A DNA stretch of 64,000 nucleotides from Clostridium tepidiprofundi DSM 19306 (GCF_001594005.1 NZ_LTBA01000002.1:62001-126000), one strand, 5' to 3'. Positions 39,604 through 48,809 are shown, counted from the first letter of the stretch. Made by a program: numbers and translations. The notes: generated by a model not told the origin, from the letters alone.

Positions 39604-40371
39604 TTGAATAAGGTTGATGTAAAAAATATATATATGAACTATCACACTATAACCTCCGAAACAACTGCACTAAAAAATATTTCTTTCAGTGTTAAAGAGG
39701 GAGAGTTTTTAACCATAGTTGGACCATCCGGCTGTGGTAAATCCACTTTACTTAACATAATTGCAGGCTTACTTACACCATCAAAAGGCAAAATTTATAT
39801 ACATGAAAATAAAATTCGTACCTCAAGCAAAAATATTGGATATATGTTCCAAAAAGATCAATTATTTGAGTGGATTTCCGTTTGGGAAAATGTAATATTA
39901 GGATTAAAAATACAGAAAATATTTACAGAAAAAAATAAAGACTATGTAATAAGCCTCCTTAGGCATTATGGATTATGGAATTTTAGAAATCATTACCCAA
40001 AACAGCTTTCTGGTGGTATGCGTCAAAGAGTTGCTCTTATAAGAACATTAGCCACAAATCCAGACGTTTTACTGTTAGATGAACCATTTTCTGCATTAGA
40101 CTATCAAACTCGATTAAAAATAAGTGATGAAGTGTTTAAAATAATAAGAGATGAGAAAAAAACCGTAATAATGGTAACTCATGATATACCAGAAGCCATA
40201 TCTATGTCAGATAGAATAATTGTTCTTTCTAATAGACCCGCAGAAATTAGAAAAACAGAAATCATCAATTTTTCTAAAGAATATTCTTCTCCTTTAAAAA
40301 GAAGAGAAGCTCCAAACTTTAGACTGTATTTTAATTCAATTTGGAAGGAGTTGGATTCAAATGTCAAATAA
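39604..40371 (+). CDS. NitT/TauT-family ABC transporter ATPase
   Basis: 255 residues from a TTG start (AAGGGGATGATAGC upstream; the frame to 39565 has no site). Walker A GPSGCGKST, signature LSGGMRQRVALIRTL, Walker B VLLLDEPFSALD, and H-loop VTHDIPEAISMSDR, as in SsuB/TauB. GYMFQKDQLFEWISVWENV is the family Q-loop. Its end overlaps the permease gene by 11 bases. Supplies energy for uptake, presumably with the lipoprotein at 32125. Confidence 0.9.
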   Translation: MNKVDVKNIYMNYHTITSETTALKNISFSVKEGEFLTIVGPSGCGKSTLLNIIAGLLTPSKGKIYIHENKIRTSSKNIGYMFQKDQLFEWISVWENVILGLKIQKIFTEKNKDYVISLLRHYGLWNFRNHYPKQLSGGMRQRVALIRTLATNPDVLLLDEPFSALDYQTRLKISDEVFKIIRDEKKTVIMVTHDIPEAISMSDRIIVLSNRPAEIRKTEIINFSKEYSSPLKRREAPNFRLYFNSIWKELDSNVK

Positions 40372-41158
40372 CAGTATTGAGCATAAAAATTATATTGAAA
40401 AAGTTAAAAGAAGAAAACGAAAAATAATAATAACTCAAATATTAATATTGATTATATTCTTTGCATGGTGGGAAATATCAGGAGATTTGAAAATAGTAGA
40501 CCCATTTTTAACTAGCACACCTTCAAGAATGTTAAAAACACTAGTTAAACTTTACAATCAAGGTGATTTATTTAAACATATATTAATAACATGTGGAGAA
40601 ACTATACTTGGTTTTTCTCTCGGAACATTTTTAGGAACTCTAATAGCAATTTTGCTTTGGTGGTCCGATTTTGTAGCAAAAGTATTAGATCCTTATATAG
40701 TTGTATTAAATGCACTTCCAAAAGTTGCACTAGCCCCAATAATAATATTTTGGGTTGGTAATGGTATAGGTGCAATAATAATAATTGCCCTTTTGATATC
40801 AATAATAGTAACAATAATAACAGTTCTTAATGGATTTAAATCAGTAGATGAAGATAAAATAAAACTACTAAAGACATTTGGTGCAACAAAATTTCAAATT
40901 CTTACTCATTTGATTATTCCTGCATCCATTCCAACTCTAATATCTGCACTAAAAATAAATGTTGGTCTTTCTTGGGTTGGTGTAATAATGGGTGAATTCC
41001 TAGTTGCAAAAGAAGGACTCGGATTTTTAATTATATTTGGTGGACAAATTTCTCAATTAGATATGGTAATGATGAGCATAATAATTCTTGCAATATTAGC
41101 TTTTCTTATGTATAAATGCGTAGCAATTTTAGAGAAAAGATATAGAACTTTTGAATAA
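40361..41158 (+). CDS. NitT/TauT-family ABC transporter permease
   Basis: 265 residues with about six membrane segments. The EAA loop KIKLLKTFGATKFQILTHLI and the following PASIPTLISALKINVGLSWVG are typical of SsuC/TauC. ALPKVALAPIIIFWVGNG is the conserved pore-loop region. Cytoplasmic basic N-terminus (KVKRRKRK). Overlaps the ATPase gene, hence one operon; the TPR gene follows after 78 bases. Confidence 0.9.
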   Translation: MSNNSIEHKNYIEKVKRRKRKIIITQILILIIFFAWWEISGDLKIVDPFLTSTPSRMLKTLVKLYNQGDLFKHILITCGETILGFSLGTFLGTLIAILLWWSDFVAKVLDPYIVVLNALPKVALAPIIIFWVGNGIGAIIIIALLISIIVTIITVLNGFKSVDEDKIKLLKTFGATKFQILTHLIIPASIPTLISALKINVGLSWVGVIMGEFLVAKEGLGFLIIFGGQISQLDMVMMSIIILAILAFLMYKCVAILEKRYRTFE

Positions 41159-41236
41159 TTTTCTATATTCGGTATAAAAATCTCTAAAATTGGATATTTA
41201 TAAGGTATAAGCATTATTTTGTAAGAGGTGTTATCT

Positions 41237-41587
41237 ATGGATTATTTCAGAAGAGCTAATGAACTATACAGTTTAAAACAATATGAAAAAGCTATATCTA
41301 TGTATGAAAAATCACTTGAAATAAACAAAAACGAAGCAAGTTCACTATACAATGTAGCAGTATGCTACATAAAATTAAAAAAATATATGCTTGCAATTGA
41401 ATCACTCAAAAAAGCAGTAAAAATACGATCGGACAGCAAATACTATTTTAATTTAGCATACTGCTATGCAATGATAGATAATAAACAAAAATCTCTACTT
41501 TATTTTAATTTAGCTTGGGCACTTGATAATTCCGACGTTGAATGTGAAAAAGCAATAAATTTAATATTAAAAGGCTACAGAAAATAA
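41237..41587 (+). CDS. Small TPR-repeat protein
   Basis: 116 residues from ATG 41237 (AGAGGTG 6 bases upstream; the in-frame GTG at 41228 overlaps it). About three tetratricopeptide repeats: ANELYSLKQYEKAISMYEKSLEI, ASSLYNVAVCYIKLKKYMLAI and KYYFNLAYCYAMIDNKQKSL. TPRs bind partner proteins; the partner is unknown. No signal peptide. Confidence 0.82.
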   Translation: MDYFRRANELYSLKQYEKAISMYEKSLEINKNEASSLYNVAVCYIKLKKYMLAIESLKKAVKIRSDSKYYFNLAYCYAMIDNKQKSLLYFNLAWALDNSDVECEKAINLILKGYRK

Positions 41588-41695
41588 TTATGAAATAAAA
41601 CACCATAATGCATATTTCGTATTAAGAGCAAAGTATTTGAATATGAGCCAAGCCCATATTTATACTTATTTTTAGTACAATATATGCATTATTTT

Positions 41696-42850
41696 TTACC
41701 ATTCTCCTGCAATACCCTCTTGAATATGATCGGACTTAAATTTATCACTATCGAAATAGTTTCCCCCTATATAAAAAGTGGCATCTACATCTACCCATCT
41801 ATTTTGCTCTTTTATATACACTTGATTCCAAGCATGGCTTACCCATATTTTTCCGTTAAATCCCTTGCCTGTTACCATTCTAACCTTGATATCATTTGCT
41901 CTGCACATAGCAACATAAAGGCATGCATAATCAAAGCATATTCCCTTTCTAGTATTAAACGCACTAATTGCACCCGACTTGCTCTTAAAATCATTGCCCA
42001 TTATCATTTTAGCCTTATCGCTGTCATATTTAATATTTTTTCCTATCCAATTATAAATCATATTTGCCTTCTGATAATCATTATTAGCTTTTTTAGTTAA
42101 AGTAACTGCAAAAGAATCAATTTTTTTGTTTGATTTGACACCCTCATCTATTGTAATTCCATTATAATATACTATTACATTCTTACTGCTAGCTGAATCA
42201 ATTTCCTTTTTAACTATTTTAAATGAATCATTTATTATTATTGGAAGTTTTTCAGCTATAACAGAATTTGCAACTGGTAATACTACATGTTTACATATTT
42301 CATTATACAAAAATGACCTCTCTAAATTTTCATTTATATTTATCCCCAAATTAATTATAGATGCAATATTTAAAGTAAATGTTATTATTATAACATATAT
42401 GATTGACCTAGGTATTTCAAAAGCTGCTCCTATAATTCTCTTTAAAAAATTGCCTTTTCTCTCAAGTGTTCTCTCAATACTGTCAAGTGCTGGATATATT
42501 GTGATACTATTAATTAACTTTATTATCAATACTAAAACTTCATAAATTACTATTATGCAAATAGGAATGCTTACAATATAAATAATAATGGTATTTTCAG
42601 TTATAAATTGATTTACTCTATATGGAAAATAATTTTTAATACCATCGAATGTTCCCTTTTTATACTCTTCAAATAATCTCTTAACTGCTTGCATTCCTAA
42701 AAATATAGCAATTAAAAACACTATATTTCTTGCTATACTTTCAATATTTCTTTTAAGATTGTACGATGAAAATTTAATTATAAATCCTTTTGTAATAGGA
42801 TACAAAAAAACAATAATCAAGAATAAAGTTATGGCATCACTCTTAAACAT
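41696..42850 (-). CDS. Membrane protein with extracytoplasmic transglutaminase-like domain
   Basis: 384 residues. The N-terminal half has about four hydrophobic segments (8-22, 43-57, 86-112, 148-170), reminiscent of CvpA. The C-terminal half is a transglutaminase-core domain with Cys305 (RKGICFDYA), His339 (SHAWNQVY) and Asp356 (WVDVDATF): the complete catalytic triad. It may act as a protease or cross-linker at the cell envelope. AGCAGGTGAATGT precedes the ATG. recX lies 34 bases upstream, so it may share that transcript. Confidence 0.83.
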   Translation of the reverse strand: MFKSDAITLFLIIVFLYPITKGFIIKFSSYNLKRNIESIARNIVFLIAIFLGMQAVKRLFEEYKKGTFDGIKNYFPYRVNQFITENTIIIYIVSIPICIIVIYEVLVLIIKLINSITIYPALDSIERTLERKGNFLKRIIGAAFEIPRSIIYVIIITFTLNIASIINLGININENLERSFLYNEICKHVVLPVANSVIAEKLPIIINDSFKIVKKEIDSASSKNVIVYYNGITIDEGVKSNKKIDSFAVTLTKKANNDYQKANMIYNWIGKNIKYDSDKAKMIMGNDFKSKSGAISAFNTRKGICFDYACLYVAMCRANDIKVRMVTGKGFNGKIWVSHAWNQVYIKEQNRWVDVDATFYIGGNYFDSDKFKSDHIQEGIAGEW

Positions 42851-42884
42851 ACATTCACCTGCTCATATTTAAATTAACTCCTTA

Positions 42885-43532
42885 TTAATATAATTCTTCA
42901 TCCTCTTTAAGTATATCCTTAAGAATATTTTTAATATCATTATATTCATATCCTCTTCTGACAAGATAATTAAAAAGTTTCTTATAAATCTTACTATCAT
43001 TTGTTTCTAATTTTTTAAGAACTTTGTATCTTTTTTCAGCTAATTCAAACGCAGAATTTTTCTCTTCTTCACATTCAATTAAATCTATTTCATTTTGAAT
43101 TATTTCTTCAGGAACACCTTTTTTCAGAAGTTCAAATCTTATCTTATTTCTTCCTTCTTTTAATATTTTTTCTTTTATAAACATTTTTGCATATTTCTTA
43201 TCGTTTATAAAATCATATTCTTTCAGAAATTTTAATACTCTTTCTGCTGTATCATCTGAATATCCTAACTTAATCAATCTCTCTTTTACTTCTTTTTCAG
43301 TTTTAATACATTTTTCTAGTATTCTTAATGCTCTATTCTTTGCCTTAATATAATTATCCTCATTTATAACATCACTTATATACTCAAAGTCAATATGCTT
43401 ATTTTTAAATAAACTGTACTTATAAACAAGTTCCGCACTACATGCAAATGCAAACTCATCATCAACAAAAATATTCACTCTATCCTTATTTTTCTTTTGA
43501 ATTTCCACTTTTGTAATTATATTATTCTCCAT
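42885..43532 (-). CDS. recX: Regulatory protein RecX
   Basis: 215 residues from ATG 43532, which begins one base after the M16 peptidase stop; the in-frame GTG at 43541 is the alternative. Three-helix RecX repeats: ALRILEKCIKTEKEVKERLIKLGY, EYDFINDKKYAKMFIKEKI, and LVRRGYEYNDIKNIL. RecX inhibits RecA filaments. recA is not in the window. Translationally coupled to the peptidase gene. Confidence 0.88.
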   Translation of the reverse strand: MENNIITKVEIQKKNKDRVNIFVDDEFAFACSAELVYKYSLFKNKHIDFEYISDVINEDNYIKAKNRALRILEKCIKTEKEVKERLIKLGYSDDTAERVLKFLKEYDFINDKKYAKMFIKEKILKEGRNKIRFELLKKGVPEEIIQNEIDLIECEEEKNSAFELAEKRYKVLKKLETNDSKIYKKLFNYLVRRGYEYNDIKNILKDILKEDEELY

Positions 43533-43533
43533 G

Positions 43534-44784
43534 TTATTCACTCTTTTCTGGCATAATTATGTAAATAGTAGGATTTTTTAAAACTTTATTTGCAACGCTG
43601 TATAAATCTTCTCCCTTCATATTGTCAATATATTCCATCTCATGCTCAAACTTAAATATATCATCATCTTCCATTATTTGAAGGAGAACATAACTGCTCA
43701 ATTCACTAGAATCTTCTAATGTTGAAGCTATAGATGTTTTAAACACTTTTTTTATTTGCTTCATAGTATTACTATCAAATATGATTTCTTTATTTATTAT
43801 TTTATCAATACATAAATCAATAATATTCAAAGCACTATCAATATTTTTGCTGTCCATAGAAGTAAAAATATAAAGTGTCTTTATATTTTTACTAATATCT
43901 AGTGTACTGTAAACATCATATACTAAACCCCTTTTTTCTCTTAATTCCTTAAACAATATAGAATTCGAACTATCCCCAAATTTATTGTTCAATATTCTCA
44001 ATGCTAATTCTTCTTTCTCAGTTAATCCATAAAATGTGTACAAATAAGTTATTGTACCCTGTTCTATGTCCTTTTTAAAAGTTTTCTTTATAATAGGCTT
44101 ATTATTTTCTATTATAACATATTTTTTTAAAATTTCATTATATTTCCATAAATTAAAGTACTTTTTTATTATATCCATAACATATTCGTGTTCGAATGGA
44201 GAAACTACCGATATACAACAATTATTAGGAACATAATATTTTTTGTAAAATTCGACTAAGTGTTTTCTTTCAATATTGTTAACACTATATTCATATCCTA
44301 GTATTTCATATTTTATAGGATTTCTATCAAATGCAATTTCATTTATTTTTCTATAACTCAAATCTTCAATATCGTCAATGCTTGTCTTTATTTCAGATAA
44401 TATAACTCCTCTTTCCTTATTTAATTCAGACTGTGGAAAAATTGAATTAATAAGCATATCAGCTATTATACTAACAGCAGGCTCTAATTCATTGCTGAGT
44501 GCAGTAATGCTATATACCGTCCTAGTATAATCAGTATACGCATTATAATCACCACCTAATCCTTCAAGTATGTCATTTATTTCTTCATTATTTTTAGAAT
44601 GAGTACCTTTAAACATCATATGCTCAATAAAATGTGCAATTCCCCTTTGACTCTCATCTTCATAAATTGAACCTACATTAATCCCCACATTCAAAGACAT
44701 CAATTGAGTATTTCTTTTTACTGTTACAATTTTTAGTCCATTATAAAGCATTGTCTCTTTAGCATCAAAAAAATTTTCCCTCAT
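43534..44784 (-). CDS. M16 family zinc peptidase
   Basis: 416 residues. Zinc motif HFIEH (51-55) with Glu54 as catalytic base and Glu131 (ERGVILSE) as the third ligand, at the normal 76-residue spacing. C-terminal REKRGLVYDVYS is the substrate-binding R/Y motif. Both M16 halves are on one chain, as in the processing-peptidase-like YmxG family. No signal peptide, so probably cytoplasmic. GAGGGAG precedes the ATG. First gene of a probable peptidase-recX-transglutaminase transcript. Confidence 0.9.
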   Translation of the reverse strand: MRENFFDAKETMLYNGLKIVTVKRNTQLMSLNVGINVGSIYEDESQRGIAHFIEHMMFKGTHSKNNEEINDILEGLGGDYNAYTDYTRTVYSITALSNELEPAVSIIADMLINSIFPQSELNKERGVILSEIKTSIDDIEDLSYRKINEIAFDRNPIKYEILGYEYSVNNIERKHLVEFYKKYYVPNNCCISVVSPFEHEYVMDIIKKYFNLWKYNEILKKYVIIENNKPIIKKTFKKDIEQGTITYLYTFYGLTEKEELALRILNNKFGDSSNSILFKELREKRGLVYDVYSTLDISKNIKTLYIFTSMDSKNIDSALNIIDLCIDKIINKEIIFDSNTMKQIKKVFKTSIASTLEDSSELSSYVLLQIMEDDDIFKFEHEMEYIDNMKGEDLYSVANKVLKNPTIYIIMPEKSE

Positions 44785-44861
44785 ACTTTTCTCCCTCTAT
44801 TTTTTATATACAAAAATAATAACATACTTTTTAATTTCATTCATTAAATAACTTAAACATC

Positions 44862-44913
44862 TTCAAAAAATAGATTAGCATATTTAATCTGTTATTTTCT
44901 TTAAAATACCTAA
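44862..44913. mobile_element. Degenerate right end of the MITE-like element
   Basis: AAAATAGATTAGCATAT...GTTATTTTCTTTAAAATACC aligns with the right-hand 50 bases of the 161-bp element with several changes; the left part is absent. Confidence 0.55.
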
Positions 44914-44925
44914 GAACACCCTACT

Positions 44926-44954
44926 TTGACACAACAGTATATTTGTATTAGAAT
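44926..44954 (+). promoter_or_regulatory. SigA promoter of queT
   Basis: TTGACA (44926-44931), 17-base spacer, TAGAAT (44949-44954). Gives a leader of about 80 bases. Confidence 0.75.
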
Positions 44955-44965
44955 AATTACTTGTA

Positions 44966-45002
44966 TATGGTTCTAAAAATATCCTTATGCACCTAGAACA
45001 TA
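44966..45002 (+). promoter_or_regulatory. Structured leader of queT, unclassified
   Basis: TATGGTTCTA (44966-44975) can pair with TAGAACATA (44994-45002). A competing ATATGG/CCTTAT helix could leave the loop GTTCTA free to form a pseudoknot with TAGAAC. queT genes often have preQ1 riboswitches, but the preQ1-I signature (GUUCUAGC ... AAAAAACUA) is not present. Confidence 0.4.
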
Positions 45003-45041
45003 TTAAAATTAATAAATAGATTAAAACTATGGAGGTTGAAT

Positions 45042-45548
45042 ATGTTGAAAACTAACTCAAAAGCAAAAAAGATTGCTTTTACAGCATTAATAGCAGCAAT
45101 TTATGCAGCAGTAACCTATTCTCTTACATTTATATCATTTGGAGTAGTTCAATTCAGAATAGCTGAAGGATTAACTGTTTTACCTTATTTTTCACCTTTG
45201 GCGATTCCAGGATTATTTTTAGGATGTATTATTTCAAATATAATTAGTCCAATTGGCATTCCTGATTTGATATTAGGTTCACTAGCTACGCTAATAGCCG
45301 CAGTGCTAACATATTTAATAGGCAAAAGCAATATTAAGGGTAAGAAATTTTTAGCACCATTACCCCCTGTTATAATAAATGCTATTATGATAGGCATTAT
45401 GCTTAAGGTTCTTTATGTCCCAGAAATGCCATTATACTTATGTATGCTTCAAGTTGGTTTTGGTGAAATTGTGTGTTGCTATGGACTAGGTATTCCTCTC
45501 ATGCATGCGATTGAGAAAAATACAACACTAATGAAATATTTCAAGTAA
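45042..45548 (+). CDS. queT: Queuosine-precursor ECF transporter S component
   Basis: 168 residues from ATG 45042 (GGAGGTTGAAT upstream). Five to six membrane segments; VQFRIAEGLTVLPYFSPLAIPGLFLGCIISNII and GSLATLIAAVLTY, then APLPPVIINAIMIG, are diagnostic of the QueT (COG4708) family. It binds preQ1 or a related precursor for queuosine tRNA modification and works with the shared ECF module, which is not in this window. Single gene with its own promoter and structured leader. Confidence 0.92.
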   Translation: MLKTNSKAKKIAFTALIAAIYAAVTYSLTFISFGVVQFRIAEGLTVLPYFSPLAIPGLFLGCIISNIISPIGIPDLILGSLATLIAAVLTYLIGKSNIKGKKFLAPLPPVIINAIMIGIMLKVLYVPEMPLYLCMLQVGFGEIVCCYGLGIPLMHAIEKNTTLMKYFK

Positions 45549-45673
45549 ATTATTCATTACCCACATTACCCTCGCAAAAATGCTAATAATTTTATGCATT
45601 TTACTAATATATAACAGTTAAATGTCATAAAAATAATATTGAAGCATAACTCAATGCGGGGGTAACAAATATA

Positions 45674-46384
45674 ATGTCAAAATTCAAAAAAATAGTTTTA
45701 ATACTAGTTTTCTTATTAATAATTGAATTTTTAATTATTTTAAGCAATTATTTTAATCATATTGAAAGTTTTAAAGATATTAACATAGAAGGATATAAGC
45801 CAGGTAAGCCCATAGTAATATTGGTAGATATCACTTCAAATGAACTTGCTGTTTTCCAAAATGGTAATTTAATTAAGACTTATACTGTGGCTTCTGGAAA
45901 ACCATCAACTCCTTCACCCATAGGTACTTGGAAGATAATAAGCAAAGGTACTTGGGGTGAAGGTTTTGGTGGAAGATGGATGGGATTTAATGTACCATGG
46001 GGCAAATATGGTATTCATGGAACAAATAAGCCTAATTCAATTGGTTGGAATTCTTCACATGGATGTATAAGGATGAAAAACAAAGACGTAGCTGAACTAT
46101 ATAAAATAACTCCATATGGAACACAAGTAATAATATATGGTGGACCATATGGTAATTTTGGATCTTATCTTCGCACATTAAAGCCCGGCATGAGAGGTTC
46201 AGACGTGTATGAAGTGCAAAGATCACTAAAAAATATAGGGTATTACAAAGCCAATCCTGATGGAATTTATGGTAACTACATGAAAAATGTAGTTCATAGA
46301 TTTCAAAAAGAAAACAAGCTTCCTATATCAGATACTGTAAGTTACAGTTTCTATAGAAAGCTTGGAGTAATACTAATGGATTAA
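45674..46384 (+). CDS. L,D-transpeptidase with peptidoglycan-binding domain
   Basis: 236 residues. One N-terminal membrane anchor (about 7-24), YkuD domain with His115 (YGIHGT), and catalytic Cys131 in SHGCIRM (128-134). The C-terminal PG_binding_1 repeat is LKPGMRGSDVYEVQRSLKNIGYY...YGNYMKNVVHRFQKENKL. Makes L,D cross-links or attaches groups to peptidoglycan outside the membrane. GCGGGGGT lies upstream of the ATG. Its last 12 bases overlap the convergent tcdA gene. Confidence 0.92.
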   Translation: MSKFKKIVLILVFLLIIEFLIILSNYFNHIESFKDINIEGYKPGKPIVILVDITSNELAVFQNGNLIKTYTVASGKPSTPSPIGTWKIISKGTWGEGFGGRWMGFNVPWGKYGIHGTNKPNSIGWNSSHGCIRMKNKDVAELYKITPYGTQVIIYGGPYGNFGSYLRTLKPGMRGSDVYEVQRSLKNIGYYKANPDGIYGNYMKNVVHRFQKENKLPISDTVSYSFYRKLGVILMD

Positions 46385-47122
46385 GTCTTTTATAACCTCT
46401 CCGCCTATAATCATACCTGCAACGGGTGGAACAAATGAAATACTTCCTGGAATCTGTTTTCTTATAGTAGTTTTCTCTGTTCCATCTGTGCAACTATTTT
46501 TTTCTTTATCAATAAATTTTCTTCTTTCAGGTTTTATCGGTTTTTCTTCTGAATAAAGAACTTTTAGATCTTTTATTCCCCTTCTTTTAAGTTCATATCT
46601 CATCACTTTTGCAAGTGGACAAACCTTAGTATCAAATATATCAACTATTTCAAACTTGGTAGGATCTAATTTATTGCCTGTTCCCATAGAACTGATTATA
46701 TTTATATTATTACTTTTACACCACATTATAACAGCAATCTTAGATGAAACAGTATCAATAGCATCTACTACATAATCAGTATCCTTTGAAATAATTTCAC
46801 CTATGTTATCTTCTCTAATAAATTTAGCATGAATTTCAACTTTGCAGTCAGGATTTATGCTAAGTATTCTTTCTTTCATTACTTCGACCTTGAATTTACC
46901 TATTGTATCCATTGTGGCTATTATTTGTCTGTTGATATTTGAAATACTAACAGTATCATTATCAACTAAAACCAATTTACCAACACCAGCTCGTACTAAA
47001 GCTTCAACTACAAAACTCCCTACTCCTCCTATACCTAAAACAATAACTTTACTATTTTTCAACTTATGTAATGCTTCTTTCCCAATAATCAATTCAGTTC
47101 TAGAAAAAGCGTTTTGCTCCAT
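46373..47122 (-). CDS. tcdA: tRNA threonylcarbamoyladenosine dehydratase
   Basis: 249 residues. The N-terminus MEQNAFSRTELIIGKEALHKL and the ATP-binding GIGGVGSFVVEALVRAG, SNINRQ and DAIDTVSSK are those of ThiF/MoeB-like TcdA (YgdL). It cyclises t6A37 to ct6A37 in ANN-decoding tRNAs. GAGGAG precedes the ATG. It lies 29 bases after smsB and may be cotranscribed with the Fe-S genes. Confidence 0.92.
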   Translation of the reverse strand: MEQNAFSRTELIIGKEALHKLKNSKVIVLGIGGVGSFVVEALVRAGVGKLVLVDNDTVSISNINRQIIATMDTIGKFKVEVMKERILSINPDCKVEIHAKFIREDNIGEIISKDTDYVVDAIDTVSSKIAVIMWCKSNNINIISSMGTGNKLDPTKFEIVDIFDTKVCPLAKVMRYELKRRGIKDLKVLYSEEKPIKPERRKFIDKEKNSCTDGTEKTTIRKQIPGSISFVPPVAGMIIGGEVIKDLIH

Positions 47123-47151
47123 TTTTATTTCTCCTCAGTAAATAAATTTAA

Positions 47152-48072
47152 CTATTTTAAAAATCCTTTAAGTATTGTATCCTGTGCTTCTTCCTCTGTA
47201 AGTCCTAAAGACATAAGCTTCAATATTTGTTCTGACGCAATCTTTCCTATTGCAGCTTCATGTATAAGTTCAGCATCCTCATTTGATGCAGAAAGTGCAG
47301 GCACCGATGTTACCTTAGCATTATTCATTATTATAGAATCACATTCTATATGCCCACTACACTTATTTTTACCATCTAAATTAAAATAGAAAATCTGTTT
47401 TGAGTTATCCTTTGCTACAGAACGTGATACAATTTGAGCACTTGAATTTTTACCAACCATTTCAATATTTATGTTTGAAGTAACTTCTTGATATAATTCT
47501 GTAAATATTCTTTCAGTAATAACAAGGTGTGCATTATCGTGAAGAATTATATTGGTATACTTTTCGCTACTATCAACACCCTTAATTTGAACCAATTCTA
47601 TTTCTAAAGTAGCGTCTTCATATACTTCAATATATGTCTTTGTATTAAATATCTTTTTAGATACACTCGTTCCTTCTGCATAATGCTTCTCTATATATTT
47701 AAGCTTTGCACCCTTATGAACTTTTATTTCATGCACACCATCATGTACAGTCTTGTTAATACCAGAATTGTGGACTCCACAACCAGCAATCAAAACCACA
47801 TCAGAACTTTCACCAATATTAATAGTATTGTTTACTGTATCTGTAAAATCTTCATTTGTCAAAATTACAGGTATATGAACTGTAACCCCCATTACATTAT
47901 TTTTTACATTTACTATTAATCCTGAATTATTCTCCTTACTTATTATTTCAACATTATCTGATGTAACTCTGCTTATTGACTTACCATTGCTCCTAATGTT
48001 GTGTACTCCATTATATATTTTATCAGCATTATCAATCTCGTTTAATATATTTTTATTTATTAAATTTTCCAT
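47152..48072 (-). CDS. SufB/SufD-like scaffold of a minimal SUF-type system
   Basis: 306 residues, shorter than SufB or SufD (about 420-470). Predicted beta-helix core (SDVVLIAGCGVHNSG, HEIKVHKGAKLKYIEKHYAEGTS) and the family C-terminus SASNEDAELIHEAAIGKIASEQILKLMSLGLTEEEA. With the adjacent SufC-like ATPase it forms the two-gene SufBC-like (SMS type) Fe-S cluster assembly system of many anaerobes. No suf S, U, E or D gene is nearby. GAGGTAGC precedes the ATG, 5 bases from the ATPase stop. Confidence 0.87.
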   Translation of the reverse strand: MENLINKNILNEIDNADKIYNGVHNIRSNGKSISRVTSDNVEIISKENNSGLIVNVKNNVMGVTVHIPVILTNEDFTDTVNNTINIGESSDVVLIAGCGVHNSGINKTVHDGVHEIKVHKGAKLKYIEKHYAEGTSVSKKIFNTKTYIEVYEDATLEIELVQIKGVDSSEKYTNIILHDNAHLVITERIFTELYQEVTSNINIEMVGKNSSAQIVSRSVAKDNSKQIFYFNLDGKNKCSGHIECDSIIMNNAKVTSVPALSASNEDAELIHEAAIGKIASEQILKLMSLGLTEEEAQDTILKGFLK

Positions 48073-48077
48073 AGTAG

Positions 48078-48809
48078 CTACCTCTTTTCTTCACAGGTTT
48101 CACAATAATCACAAGCCGCTTGTTCTCTTATTTCCTTAATGATATCTGTCTTATATGTCCTTTTCTTAACAGTTCCCCCCGACAATACAACAACCTCATC
48201 GGCTATATTTATAATTCTTTCCTGATGAGAAACAATAACAATAGTGCTATTAAATTTTTTATGCATATTTTTGAATGTTTGAACCAATCTTTTAAAACTC
48301 CATAAATCTATACCTGCCTCTGGCTCATCAAAAATAGCAAGTTTTAGCTCTCTTGCCAAAACAGTAGCTATCTCAATCCTTTTAATTTCTCCACCTGATA
48401 AATTTCCATTAACCTCTCTATTTAAATAACTTTTAGGACATAATCCCATATCAGCTAGTAATTCTGGTATATCAACACCATTGGGATTATCTCTAGCTGA
48501 AAGCGCTATTAATTCCTTTACAGTCATACCCTTAAAATGTGCTGGTTGCTGAAAAGCATACCCTATTTTTCTCTTTGCTCTCTCTGTTATGCTTAAATTC
48601 GTTATATCTTCTCCATCAAACAATATCTTCCCTGAAGTAGGCTTATAAATACCCATCATAAGCTTACACAGTGTTGATTTACCCCCACCATTAGGTCCTG
48701 TAACAACATAGATTTTGTTATCCTCAAATTTTAAATTAATATTCTTAACAATAGCTGTATTACTATCTTGCTTATCGATATGCAGTGATACATCTTTAAA
48801 TTCTATCAT
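48078..48809 (-). CDS. SufC-like ATPase of a minimal SUF-type system
   Basis: 243 residues. Walker A GPNGGGKSTL, signature LSGGEIKRIEIATVLA, Walker B LAIFDEPEAGIDLWSF; the EPEAGID form is typical of SufC-like proteins. The C-terminal tail CDYCETCEE adds three closely spaced Cys, absent from classical SufC, which might hold a metal or cluster. First gene of the Fe-S pair; AAAGGAG precedes the ATG. Confidence 0.88.
   Translation of the reverse strand: MIEFKDVSLHIDKQDSNTAIVKNINLKFEDNKIYVVTGPNGGGKSTLCKLMMGIYKPTSGKILFDGEDITNLSITERAKRKIGYAFQQPAHFKGMTVKELIALSARDNPNGVDIPELLADMGLCPKSYLNREVNGNLSGGEIKRIEIATVLARELKLAIFDEPEAGIDLWSFKRLVQTFKNMHKKFNSTIVIVSHQERIINIADEVVVLSGGTVKKRTYKTDIIKEIREQAACDYCETCEEKR

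Noticed and set aside
41640-41660. Terminator between the TPR gene and the transglutaminase-like gene
   Set aside because: Only a 6-bp A/T-rich stem (AATATG/CATATT) with no clean T run; too weak to call.
41684-42100. 138-codon frame antisense to the transglutaminase-like gene
   Set aside because: The minus-strand gene has a complete catalytic triad and a proper start; this frame has neither motif nor start site.
44955-45041. Canonical preQ1-I riboswitch before queT
   Set aside because: The GUUCUAGC and AAAAAACUA signature is absent; only an unclassified pairing remains, listed with low confidence.
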